Below are positions 48,844-60,900 of a stretch of 64,000 bases of DNA, piece by piece. The DNA lies in assembly GCA_030280995.1 (NCBI GenBank), contig JASXTE010000001.1, positions 31,491,700 through 31,555,699 of the forward strand. The letters run 5' to 3'. Every line of letters begins with the position of its first letter. Positions within the stretch are counted from its first letter, which is position 1. Below the pieces are notes generated by a model. The model was not told where the DNA came from and did no database searches. It saw only the letters and a program-made list of their open reading frames with translations. Source of the DNA: Hemileia vastatrix. Taxonomy: Eukaryota; Basidiomycota; Pucciniomycetes; Pucciniales; Zaghouaniaceae. A program made the translations under genes and the position numbers.

Positions 48844-49534
48844 ACTGAGGGCCTTTCCAAACGACGACGACGATCGAGCCTGGCAACGAATGACAAAACG
48901 CACGGACCACCTAGCAAAACGAAACTTTTGCCGCGACTGTGTTTCGAACTTGGGTTCGACATCTTAGGTTTATATAATATTAATTTTTATATTATTTTGA
49001 AGTGATTTTTCGATCACTATAGTAAGTTCACCTTTGCGCCTCTCACTCATATTACTATATTTTTATTGCAATAACAGTGATTGTGGCTTAATTGCTGATT
49101 CACTGAGTGTAAGTGTTCAATTTTTAAAATTTTTTTTTTCCTAGTTGACCATTATAGAGTGTTAAATCCTCTTAGTCCTAGAAGAATTGACATTATTATT
49201 AATACAAATTGAATTATTAATTTAATTTTTTTTTATTATTAATTATTGTTAATTTTGGTTGACTTAAAAGTACATTGTGCTTAGTCCCAATATATTGCCA
49301 TATTTAATATTGGTAATTAATTGGTTGAATTAACTTACTTGTTATTCCCAATTTAACCTTGCAATCCATTTTTTTTTAAAAAATTAATTTTTTAATTATT
49401 ACTTTATATTGAAAATTATTTTTTCTATAATTTAATTAATTAAATATTTTTTTTTATTATTTGGAGCAATTATTGACTAACTTTTATTATTTTTTTTATA
49501 AAGTAAAAAGTAAATTATAAATCTTCCCACTAGT
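48844..49534 (+). other. A leader (5' UTR)
   Basis: 691 bp between LTR and gag. Landmarks shared with E2 are ACGGACCACCT (about 48900), the short perfect hairpin AGTGAT-loop-ATCACT at 49001-49018, and GCAATAACAGTGATTGTGGC (about 49068). The first bases after the LTR are ACTGAGGGCC; no TGG-type tRNA primer site is evident. T-rich stretches precede the gag ATG. Confidence 0.75.
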
Positions 49535-52500
49535 ATGTCCAACAATTTGGCAGAAAAAATGGATAACATGCAAGTGGATGAGATAGAAATTGACTATGAT
49601 GCTGACACTGTAAGTTCTTCTAAAGTTGGTCATAAAAAATCTTATGCTAACACAAAGAATTCACATACTGCAGGATGTGGAAATGACAGGAAATGCAAAC
49701 AAACCAAACCCCCTTCCCCCAGTACCACAGAAGGAAGTAAAGCCTCTAGTGCCTCAAGAAGGTCTTCCAAAAGGCTTCAAAATAAAAAAGCTTCCTCTGC
49801 CACAACAAATCAGCAACCTATCCAGTCATATAAAAGAGTTGAAGACAGAAAATATGACGTACAAAGCAAAGGTAGACACATTGTGGGATCAGGTCCAAGA
49901 ACTCAGGAACCAGATTCAGGCCCAGGCCCCTCCTCAATTGCCTCCCAATCAGCTTCAATTTCAGGCTCAACCTTCACAGCCACCCAGCTCAACCATCCAA
50001 AATCCAAATACTATGGAAGTAGAGCAATGGAAATGGGATTATCTAATGAGTCACTACCAACAGAATGTGCAACACCCGCCTCATCATCAGCCTGGCCCAT
50101 CCCGAACACCCAATTTCCATCCACCTCCTCATCCCTACCAACAAGGCAGGAGAAAGAAGGCCCAAGAACATTCCCAAAACCAGTCCCAGGGGAAGTTTCC
50201 TCCTCTGCAATGGTAAGTAATTTGGTTGATTTTCACTTGGGTATGTTTTCTAATAAATCTTCTTCTGCAGGTAATATTATTGAACATGGTGAAAGAACAG
50301 TTAAACCTGTTAAAAGACAGCTTCCTGTAACTAGTAGCCCTATTGATGTAATTAGCAAATTGTCATTTGATGAACCTTTACATTTAACTTCTACATCTTT
50401 AATTAATCCTTCTCTTGCAATTAAAAATGATTCTGTTCCCCCTGAAATCTATACCTTAATTGAAAAAACTTCTGAGGAAATATTGAAAGATACCCTTGAT
50501 TTTAATATTGTGAAAGACAAACATGTGAGAGATGTGTTAATCCATGAAAATGATAGATTAAATAATTTACACTTGCAATGTAAAGTGAGTTCTTCTGTAC
50601 AAGATACAGCTTATTTAAAAATCAAAGAAACCTTGAATATTGTTCTTAGTCAACAAAAACAAATAAGAAGTGACCATAGAGCTATCTCAGATAGAAATAT
50701 CAGTCTACATAAGACCTTGAGTGAATTGAAACCCCTTATTGAGGAAAATTATTCATTCAAAAATGAAATAAAATCTCTACAAAATGAGTTTAAGAAGCTA
50801 AAAAATGATTTCCATGCACTAAGTACCAAACACTCAGTTTCTGAGGACAGAAATGTTCTATCTCTTGCAAAAGTAAATGACCAGATGTCTGAAATTCCAA
50901 GAATAAGAAACTATGTGTCTGACCTACAGGAAAAGTTCTCAACCTTATCCATCAATAATGAATTAAATGAGATTTCTGCAAATAAGCTGCATAAAAATAA
51001 AGGGAAAAAACCTGAACAAAGTTCATCCTTTCTTCCTCATATTTCAACCATTAAACAAACTGACAATGAGTCTGTAAAATCTTTTGCTACTAGCAAAAAA
51101 TCTTGTGATGGTCATGCACCAGCTGTTTCTGTAAATAATGAAATTTCTGAACACCTGGCTAAACTTCAGGAATTATTACTAATGAATAATTCAAACCAAA
51201 AAGTGGACCATCCCAGTAGTCAGAAAAATTGGCCTAAGTTAGACCAATATCCTACCTTTGATGGTGATTCTTCCTCTGATTGGCAACACTTTATCCAGAG
51301 AATTGATAATTTAAAGAGATCTTATAAACTACCTGATGAGGAAATTGTTTCTAAGCTAATTTCTTTATTTTCCAATGTAGCCTTGATGTGGTATGAATCT
51401 GTCCTCTTAGATAACAATCATTATACATGGAATGATTGGAAATCCTTGATTGAGAATCAGTTTGGTGGTTCAAAATTCAGGTTAGCTCAGCAAAACTGTA
51501 TGAGAATACTAGATATGTATCCTCCTCTGTTGAAAAGCCCATTGTTTTTCTGATGAAAATAACTAAAATCCTTAGAGCAATTGATCCAAAGATGGATTAT
51601 GATATTTGGAGAGATAAAATCTTGTATAAATTACCAAATTCTCTTAGGGATTTGATTGTTGCTAGAACTGAGCATGTAAGGGAAAATTCTTCTTTCATTA
51701 ATATCTGTAATGAAGTACTACTCAACCATAGATATGAACCAAAGAATTACCTTAGTAAATCTTATAATGATCAGAATAAACCTTCTATAAAGCTCCCAGA
51801 AAAATCTGGTAAACCCTCTGCCCCAGTTGCACCTAAAAAATATGCAACAAATACTTGTTATAAATGTAACAAACCGTGGCAGAAAGGTCATGTTTGTGAC
51901 AAGAAAATTCATCTTGTTGAACAAAATGAAGACACTGATGAAATTGAACTTGATGTCAATAATTCTTCCAGTGACTGTGAAAGTAATATCTCCTATGACA
52001 ATGAATCTGTTAAAGATGTTTTAATGTTGGAACATGATGTCCATTATTTAAATAATATATCTGAAGATTGTGTATTGAATTTATCTTCAGTAGAAAATGC
52101 TGAGATAATTAAAGATATTACTAACAATTCTATTCCTATATCCCCTTTAAAAGCACCTGTTATCATTAATGGTAAAAATGTTGATGTAGTTCTTGATTCT
52201 GGTGCTGGAGGAAGTGTAGTATCTGAAAAAGCTTTGGCTTCAGTGGATAAGGAATATTTGAGTAAATTATTGCCTATAACTTCTGAAAAATGGAGAGGGT
52301 ATGGTTCTACCTTATTTCCTATTGGCAAATACAAAACCTCTGTATTCTTCAAATATAATGGTGGTTTTGTCAGAGCTATTTGTGAGTTTGTTGTCATGAA
52401 AAATGATAATTTGAGCAATTGGTTTATTATGGGAAATGATATTTTAACCATGTTTGGTGTGAAACTAGACCCAGCAAATAATTGCTTTACCTTAGGAATG

Positions 52501-55500
52501 AATGGGAAAAGGAAATTCAAAATTTCCTCTCCTAAAACTTCTGGGCATTTGTTGAAATCTTGTAACTCACTGATCCAGTGTAAAGGTAGAACAAAAACTG
52601 AAATGGATGATTTATTACATGAAATAAATACCGCTTCTTTTGGTGATCATTTGACTAATGAACAAAAGGATTCTATTGTTGCCTCTATTACCTCTTTCCC
52701 TATGGCTTTTGCTCATGGTTCTCATGTCTTGGGAATTGTTCAGGAAGAGATGAAAATTACCTTATCCTGTAATTTGAGTGATATTCCTCCTTCCCTTAAG
52801 AAAAAACCATATCCTGCTTCTCCATCAAAAAGAAAAGATATTGAAGATAATATTGAAACATTATTGAAAATGAATATCATTGAGAAAGTGGATGTCACCC
52901 CCAAATATTGTGTCATCTCCCCAGTCTTAATTTCTTATGAAAAAGATAAAGCTAGATTATGTGGAGATTACAGAGCTTTAAATACTTATACTGTTGATGA
53001 TATTTATCCTTTACCCAGAATTAATTCAATACATGCTACCTTGCAAGGTGCAAAATTTATTAGTTGTCTGGATGGTAATAAAGGTTATCATCAAGTTCCA
53101 GTTGAGAAAAATTCTCAAAATTTTTTGCTTATTGCTACTCATATGGGAATATATAAGTATGTTAGGATGCCATTTGGCCCTAAAAATGCTCCTTCAGTTT
53201 TCCAGAAAGTCATGGATAACACTTTCCATCAAGAAATTATTGAAGGTTGGCTCATGGTTTATATTGATGATATTATTGTTTTTTCTAAAACTTTTGATGA
53301 ACATATGATTCACTTGAATAGAGTTTTCCAAAAAATGGATGAAATCAATATGACCTTATCTTTAAAAAAGTGTAAATTTGGTTTTCAATCTTTGAAAGTC
53401 CTTGGCCATGTTGTGTCAGGCTTACAAATTTGTGTAGACCATAATAAAGTTGCTGCCATTCAAAATGTTAAAGCACCAACTTCTGTAAGAGAAATCCAAA
53501 GTTTTTTGGGTATGTGTGGCTATTATAGACAATATATTAAAAATTATCAGGTCATAGCCTTGCCTCTTACAAAACTAACCAGAAAAGATGTTGCTTTTCT
53601 CTGGAATAATGACTGTCAGAAAGCTTTTAATACATTGAAAAGTTGCTTAATGACAGCCCCTATATTGGCTCTCCCAGATTTTAAAAAGCCATTTGTACTT
53701 TATACAGATGCTAGCTTTATTGGTCTGGGTGCTGCCCTTCACCAAAAGCAAATTATTAATGATAAATCCTCAGAGGTTGTAATTTGTTATATTTCAAGAA
53801 CCTTAAGGAATAGTGAATTGAAATATGGTGCCACTCAATTGGAGTGCTTAGCAGTTGTTTGGGCTCTTGAGAAACTTCATTACTACTTGGATGACCAAAA
53901 ATTTGAGTTGGTAACTGACTGTAGTGCTGTGAAATCTCTCTTAAACCTCAAAACACCTAACAGACATATGTTCAGGTGGCAACTTGCTGTTCAGGAATAC
54001 AGAGGAAGGATGACTATTATCCACAGAGCTGGAAATGTTCACTCTAATGTTGATATGCTCTCCAGATTGTTTCTGCCAAATAATGACTCCAATCCTGCTT
54101 ATGTACCTGAGGATGACACTGTTCATATACATGGTATATTTATAGTTGATATGGAAGAAGAGTTATTACAGTTAATACTGGATTCATATGATAAAGATTC
54201 TGACTTAAATAAATTAGTTACTATTTTGAATGATCCTAAGAATGCTTCAATTCAATCATTAATAAAAACTCTTCCTGCAAAGTACCAAAATGCTTTAAAT
54301 AAAGGAAAGTTTTCTATTGAAGATGGTTATATATATTATAGAAGGAAGCTTACCAATGTAATTGTTATTCCTCCTTCAATGAAAGAAACTATCCTTAAAC
54401 TTTGTCATGATGACATATTAGCTGGTCATTTTGATCTTGAAAAAACATTGATTAGAATCAAAAACACTGCATGGTGGGCTAATATGTCTGAAGACACAAA
54501 ATTATATGTTGAATCTTGTAATTCCTGCCAAAAATCTAAAAGGTTAACAAGTAAAAGGGCAGGGTTATTACAACATATTGAAGCACCTAGTGCTCCCTGG
54601 CAAATCATTAATATGGATTTTGTCACTGGTCTTCCTGTTGCAGGTAAAGACAGCTTTAACTCTTGTTGGGTAATAGTGGATAGATTCACGAAAATGTGAA
54701 AATTTATTCCAACCCACAAAGATGTATCCACCAAAGAATTAGCTTTCTTATGGTGGTCTTACATGTTTAATATTATTGGTTTTCCAAAAGCCATTATCTC
54801 TGATAGGGATCCAAAATTCACTTCTGAGTTTTGGACCTCTTTGATGGATATTTGTGGCTGTGAGTTAAAATTGTCTACAGCTCATCATCCTCAGACTGAT
54901 GGTCTAGCTGAAAGAATGATTCAAACTCTGGAAGATATGATTAGAAGGTATTGTGCCTTTGGTTTAGAATATAAAGACAATGACAGATTTACTCATGATT
55001 GGGTCACTCTTTTGCCTGGTCTTGAATTTGCATATAATAGCACTGTTCATTCTGTCACTGAGAAAAAGCCTTTTGAGCTTTGGTTAGGTTATGTCCCAAA
55101 CACTCCTGCTCAGATTCTCAATAATAAATTACCTAAGTTGGAACTGCACCCTGGTGTAAAATCTTTTATGCAAATGCAACAGCTCTGCAGAAAACATGCT
55201 CAAAGTTGTATTGATAAAGCATTTGAATATGAAAAGAAAAGATGGGATAAATCCCATAAAGAATACACATTTAACAAGGGTGATGAAGTGTTGATCTCTA
55301 CTGTCCATTTCAATTTACAAGGTAACCACAAATTAAAAGATCCTTTTGTATGACCATTTGTTGTTAAAAGAATGGTTGGTGATAATGCAGTAGAAGTTGT
55401 ATTGTATTCTCCATATGATAGGAAACATCCTGTCTTTCCCATTTCTTTACTTAAACCTTATACTTCCAACAGTGACTTATTTCCAAAAAGAAGAGGAAGA

Positions 55501-55701
55501 CCTAAGAAGAACCCTCAGGAAGTCACAGAGACAGCAGAAATTGATAAAATTCTCAATGATAGAATTATCACTTCTGAAAGAGGTACTGAATATTTATTGA
55601 GATATAAGAACAAATCATCTGAACATGATGCATGGATACCTGGCAAAGAAATTTCAAATCTGCCTGCTCTGTTGAAAAAATACAGAAAGAAAAAATCTTA
55701 G
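49535..55701 (+). pseudogene. A gag-pol polyprotein, three lesions
   Basis: One-frame Gag-Pol of about 2055 residues, the best preserved copy here. Domains by approximate residue: low-complexity Ser/Pro N-terminus 1-300; coiled coil 312-470; capsid-like 565-645 (YPTFDGDSSSDW); knuckle CYKCNKPWQKGHVC near 775; protease DSGAGG near 887; RT 1090-1250 with YIDD at 53260-53271; RNase H from LYTDAS (about 53695) to about 54065; integrase finger H-x-H/C-x2-C (54406-54545), catalytic D in NMDFVTG, D in SDRDPKFTSEFW, E in GLAERM; chromodomain-like tail 55535-55685. Lesions: a 1-nt deletion near 51500 (frame change between 49535-51553 and the 51553-54699 frame), TGT to TGA at 54697, and GGA to TGA near 55351. 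No frameshift signal is shared with E1 or E2, so these are mutations. Chromoviruses direct integration through the tail. Confidence 0.95.
49626..50216 (+). CDS. Overlapping second-frame ORF within gag start
   Basis: A 196-codon ORF lying wholly inside the first third of gag in another frame. Its product would have a basic KGFKIKK patch, a predicted helix (HIKELK to QELRNQIQ), a W-rich segment EVEQWKWDYLMSHY and a Pro/His-rich basic tail (PPPHPYQQGRRKK). The same frame in E1 (33-530) keeps LPKGFKIKK.PLPQQI.NLSSHIKEL, W.WDW and HPYQ.GRR. Over one 29-residue stretch the second frame is 26/29 identical between E1 and A, against about 15/30 for the gag frame of the same bases. E2 also retains it (43063-42473, minus), with two stops. 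It may be a separate protein, or the ancestral gag start joined by frameshifting. No known family is recognised. Confidence 0.5.
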   Translation: MVIKNLMLTQRIHILQDVEMTGNANKPNPLPPVPQKEVKPLVPQEGLPKGFKIKKLPLPQQISNLSSHIKELKTENMTYKAKVDTLWDQVQELRNQIQAQAPPQLPPNQLQFQAQPSQPPSSTIQNPNTMEVEQWKWDYLMSHYQQNVQHPPHHQPGPSRTPNFHPPPHPYQQGRRKKAQEHSQNQSQGKFPPLQW

Positions 55702-55725
55702 AATTTTTTTTTATTGTTTTTTTTT

Positions 55726-55737
55726 AGAGTGAGGGAG
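55726..55737 (+). other. Polypurine tract of A
   Basis: AGAGTGAGGGAG directly before the 3' LTR, identical to the tracts of E1 and E3. Confidence 0.88.
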
Positions 55738-56978
55738 TGTCAGCCAGGCTATTCCAGGAGTCCAGTAAATGATATATAAATTATAAAACCTTAAAGAGTG
55801 GGTAAGACTTGTATTTAATGAATATAACTTAATATTTTATTGCATAGTGAAATTATATAAGAGTTTTATTATATACAAGTGTTACATTAAATTTATGGGT
55901 TATATATATTTTTATATATACAATTAAATTAAGCATAATATAATATATTCTACAAATAATGGCGCATTTTTATGTATTTAATAATTATAAATTTATATTT
56001 AATTAATTAAAAAACATATATGATAATTATAAGTGTAAAATTGACTTATAATATAATTAAATTAATTATTTAAATTTATATAATAAATAACATCTTTCAT
56101 ATAGTATTAAACAATAATTAATGGCGCTTCTTTTGACCCTTAAATTGTGTCAGGAAGAAAATCAAATAAATTATAATACTTATTTTATAAAATAGTATTA
56201 TAAATTCTCAAATTAAATTAATTAATTGTTTCAGTTAAACTAGTTATTAAATTACATAGTAAAAACAATTAATAAATATTAATTTACACTGAATTAAAAT
56301 GATTGCATGCCTTGTTACGTCAAAACATGTTATTTGTTTCACTTAGAAATGCTGAAAACAGATTGTAATACTTGTTTTGATTTGTTTTTCCCATAGTTCT
56401 TAGATCACAGGGTTGTTTAGTTACTCATTATTTTGTATTAACTGATTTGGGAAATTCGGGATGGGAATTTTATATTCTTAATTGGGATTCTTATTATTTT
56501 TCGTATAATTTTCTCTTAATTACTATGTTACAAATGTCTTCTTTTATCTTCTTGTTTTACTTCATTACTATTTTGTATATAGTCACTTGTAGCGCTTCAG
56601 AGGACCCATTGCCTATAAAAGGGCCTTGGATAATCCCCTGTAGAAGGATCACTTATTACACACTCAACAATTTAAAAATAAGATTATTACGCTTATTATT
56701 ATTTTTATTAGTATTAAATTCTAAATAACAATTTAAAGGTTGCCTTAAGTCTGATAGTAATTATAGTGTTTGCCGCGCAGAACTCTTACTTAAATAATAT
56801 TAAATATTAATAAAACCAATTTGTTGCCACCTCTCAAATCACTCGTCGTTGCTTTCTCTCAAATAAATTAAATAATTTCAATTGTTTTTATTTCTTTTAT
56901 TTCTAAACTACTATCTCCTTCTTGTCCTCCTCTCTTTTCTTCCCTCTTCTCTTATATCTTCTAGACGACTGACCGACA
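55738..56978 (+). repeat. 3' LTR of A
   Basis: 1241 bp, TGTCAGCCAGG to GACCGACA, with the TATA module at 56611-56625. It is the reference empty-site sequence for the solo LTR inserted in the 5' LTR. An ORF inside it (56447-56728) is duplicated in the 5' LTR only because the LTRs are identical. Confidence 0.96.
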
Positions 56979-57467
56979 TATATAGCGATTTGTCCATTTT
57001 GTGATTATTCTGATAACAGTAGGAGAATGGATTTTTCTGCAAATAAGTATTTAAAAAGCTTATTAGAGATATTCTGAGTCTTTAGAGCTCATGCGTCTGT
57101 GTGTGTATTTCATATAGTATAGTGAAAAAGCGCAACATAGAGGGAATATAGATTCAGTAGGATAAACTATTATTAGAGTCATTTTATTGCTATAATAAGG
57201 GATATTCAAAGAGAGAGCTTCAAGAGGGAGTAGCTGTGGATATTGGCGCTTATTAAGAATAGAAATATCCAGATAGTAATGTTTTTTCTCTTATCTCCTT
57301 ACTCATATCTCAACTTACAAACTATCTATTCAGATATTAGAGTTACACATTATTGCGCTGTCTTTAAAAATAAGAGTGTAAGGCGCTTCTTTTTAGAAAT
57401 TGAAAAGAAGAACCAACCCATCTTGCATTTTGTCTACTGCTTAGTATTGTAGAACTCTCTACAACGA
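56979..57467 (+). repeat. Repeat C copy 2, part 3
   Basis: Starts with the TATAT duplication of A. From about 57145 it matches 18388-18705 of repeat C closely (TAGATTCAGTAGGATAAAC, TTCAAGAGGGAGTAGCTGTG, ACCAACCCATCTTGCATT). It ends at ACTCTCTACAAC, the homologue of the CTCTCTAAAACA end of copy 1. Confidence 0.88.
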
Positions 57468-57474
57468 TGTCTTG

Positions 57475-57950
57475 ATACTAACATAATTTTTGTAAGCCTT
57501 TTGACAGACACTTATGGTGATCTTGATAATATTAAAATTGATTTGAATTGTATGTTTTATAAAATATCTATGTAGTCTAATGTAATAATTGAGATACTAC
57601 AGTTTAACCTTCTGTTACCAACTTGGCAAGAAAATATCTGTAAATATTCTTAGGCCAAATATCAAATTTTGTTTTTCACAAGATGGGAAAGTGAATATTA
57701 TGATATGTTAAGTGATATTTTCAAGCTTTTGTCAATCTGTGCTCAGATGAAGATCAAAGTAATTACCAAGCTCTGAGAGACATGTGATTGAGTGGGGTTG
57801 AACCTAGGTCTAACTGATTACCAAATCTTTGTCCAATGTATTTAAATCTGGTTTCACAATGAATTCCCAACAGCTTTCCAACCACTTCCCAACATTTTTA
57901 AATGAGAGGTATTTCTAGAAATACCCCCCCAAATTTTCTGTGGTGAATTA
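57475..57950 (-). repeat. Repeat D, copy 2 (inverted)
   Basis: Reverse complement of 21172-21655, about 85-90% alike by eye. It lies directly between repeat C and the truncated 5' end of E3. Confidence 0.87.
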
Positions 57951-57969
57951 TCTTTTTCAGCCATCAAAG

Positions 57970-60900
57970 GGACATTATCTAGAATTCTAAGAGTGAAGAC
58001 TAGGCTAACAACCATTGAAGAGAAGTTGAATTCATTTTTATATGACCAAAATTATTCTGAAATTTCTTCAAAAGAACCTGCTGCACATGATACTCCAATC
58101 ATACCTGTCCCTGGTTCATCTAAAGTAAAACCAGTGCCAGAAATTCCTGTAGAAATTCCTCAGTTTCCATCAAAAAGTGATGATGCACCTTGTTCATCTG
58201 CAGAAGGGTTAAACAATTAAATTACTGCCCAGTTAGAGAAGTTAAAGCTTCTTCTCACTCAGAAAAAAGCTTGTAATAAGGAGACTGCTTCAAATCAGAA
58301 GAATTGGCTAAAACTTGACCAATATCCAACATTTGATGGTGATTCTTCTTCTGTTTGGCAGCAATTTATTTGCAGGATTGATAATCTGAAGAATTCTTAC
58401 AAACTTACAGATGAAGAAATTGTTTCAAAAATAATTTCTTTGTTTACCAATGTAGCCCTAATGTGGTATGAATCTGTCCTTTTGGATAAAAATGACTACT
58501 CATGGGAAGATTGGAAGAAATTAATTGAAGCACAATTTGGTGGTTCCAAGTTTAGGTTAGCCCAACAAAGACAGAATGAAGAGGCTAGATATAGCTCTTC
58601 TTCTACTGAAAAACCTATTAAGTTCCTGATGAAACTTGTGAAGATCCTGAGGGCAATAGACCCAGATATGGATTTTGAATTATGGAAGGACAGGATCCTC
58701 TACAAATTGCCTATATCTTTGAGAGACTTAATAGTTGCTAGGACTGAGTTCTCCAGAGAAAATTCTTCTTTCATTAATACTTGTAATTAGATCCTTCTAA
58801 AAAAAAAGTATGATGCCAAAAGATTCATTCCTAGAACCACTTTTGAGAAACCCTCCACTTACCAACAGAAACCTCTGGAAAAGGTTGGTAAACCTTCTGC
58901 CCCTGTTGCACCCAAAAAGTATGCAACAAACACTTGCTTCAAGTGCAGCAAGCCTTGGCAGAAAGGCCATGTTTGTGACAAGAAGATCAATCTTTTTGAA
59001 CAAACTGAGGAACATTCTGATGACACAATAGCACTGGATGATACCTCAAGTGATTGTTCCAGCAATATTTCATATAAATCTCAGAAGGAAGTTTTGATGC
59101 TGGAAGAGGATATTCATTATTTAAATACTATTAATATTTAGAATAATGATTTATCTACAGTTGAGGATGCTGTGAACATAAAAAACATTTAGGATAGCTC
59201 AATTGTTATTTCCCCTCTCAAGGCACCAGTCTTGATCAATGGAACCAACATTGAGGTTGTTTTGGATTCTGGAGCTGGAGGAAGTGTAGTATCTGAAAGA
59301 GCACTTGCTTCAGTGGACCAAGATTATAAATCAAAACTTATGCCTATCATTTCTGAGAATTAGAGAGGTTATGGCTCTGTTTTGTCCCCCAATGGTAAAT
59401 ACAAAGCCACAGTATTTTTCAAATATAACCATGGTTTTGTAAGAGCTACATGTGATTTTTGTCATGAAAAATGATAATTTAAGCAGTTGGTTTATTGTAG
59501 GAAATGATATTTTAACCAAGTATGGCATAAAATTGGATCCTTCAAACCAATGCTTCACAATGGGGATGAATGGGAAGAGAAAATTTAAGATTTCCTCCCC
59601 CAAAGAATTATCAAAACCAGAATTGAACACATGTAATTCTATAGTTCAATATAAAGGAAGATCTACAAAAGAAATGTCTGCCCTTGTGTCTGAAAATGAC
59701 AGTGCTTCCTTTGGAGAACAACTTTCTGGTGAGGATAAAGATTCTATCATTAAATTGATAAAATCTTTTCCTATGGCCTTTGCTCATGGGTCACATGAAT
59801 TATGATTAGTTAAAGAAGAAATGAAAGTTTCATTCTCTTGCCCATTAACTGAAATACCACCTAGTTTAAAGAAGAAGCCTTATCCTACTTCTCCCACAAA
59901 GAGAAAATATATTGAAGACAATATCTCTACCCTTTTAAATGTAAAAATTATTGAAAAGGTAGTTGAAACACCTAAACATTGTGTTATCTCACCTGTCCTA
60001 ATTTCTTATGAGAAAGATAAAGCCAGGTTATGTGGCAATTATAGACCATAAAAAACTTATACTGTTGATGATATCTATCCTTTACCCAGAATTAGCTCTA
60101 TACATGCTACCCTAAAAGGTGCTAAATATATCAGCTGTTTAGATGGTAACAAAGGATATCACCAGGTACCTGTTGAGAAGAATTCTCAGAACTTCCTGAT
60201 GATTGCTACTCATATGGGTATTTATAAGTATGTTAGGATGCCATTTGGCCCTAAAAATTCGCCTTCAGTTTTTCAAAAAGTTATGGATAACCCATTCCAT
60301 CAAGAAATAATTGAAGAATGGTTGATGGTTTATATTGATGATATCATTATATTCTCTAAAACATATGAGGACCATCTTAACCACATGTTTAAAGTGTTCC
60401 ATAAGATGGATGAGATAAATATGATACTTGCTTTGAAGAAATGCAAATTTGGTTTTCATTCTTTAAAAGTACTTGGTCATGTTGTTTCAGGGTTACAGAT
60501 ATGTGTTGACCAAAACAAAGTGGCAGCCATACAACAGGTGAAGGCTCCTACCACAGTTAGAGAGCTCCAGATTTTTTTGGGAATGTGTGGATACTATAGA
60601 CAGTATATTAAAAATTACCAAGTCATAGCCTTCCCCCTTACCCAATTGACTAGAAAAGATGTTGCTTTTGTCTGGAATATTGAAAGACAAAGAGCTTTTG
60701 ACACTATGAAACACTGTTTGATGTCAGCACCAATTCTTGCTTTACCTGCCTTTAATCAACCATTTGTTTTATACACTGATGCCAGTTTTATTGGTCTTGG
60801 TGCTGCCCTCCATCAGAAACAAGTGATGAATGATAAAGTATCAGATTTAGTAACTTGTTATATTTCAAGAACCTTGAGAAATAGTGAATTGAAATATGGT

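Larger units (their letters stand above)
46440..56978 (+). mobile_element. Ty3/Gypsy chromovirus A, young full-length copy
   Basis: Complete element: 5' LTR 46440-48843 (interrupted), leader 48844-49534, gag-pol 49535-55701, polypurine tract, 3' LTR 55738-56978. It is flanked by a perfect 5-bp TATAT duplication (46435-46439 and 56979-56983). After removing the solo LTR plus one TSD copy (1150 bp) the 5' LTR is 1254 bp. The 3' LTR is 1241 bp, and the difference is a single 13-bp indel near 48577. I see only about two base substitutions between them, so insertion was very recent. Confidence 0.96.

Noticed and set aside
51490..51560. Programmed frameshift between gag and pol in copy A
   Set aside because: E1 and E2 read through this point in a single frame (RLAQ.R..E..RY.SSS), and A lacks one base relative to them. 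It is a deletion, not a recoding site.
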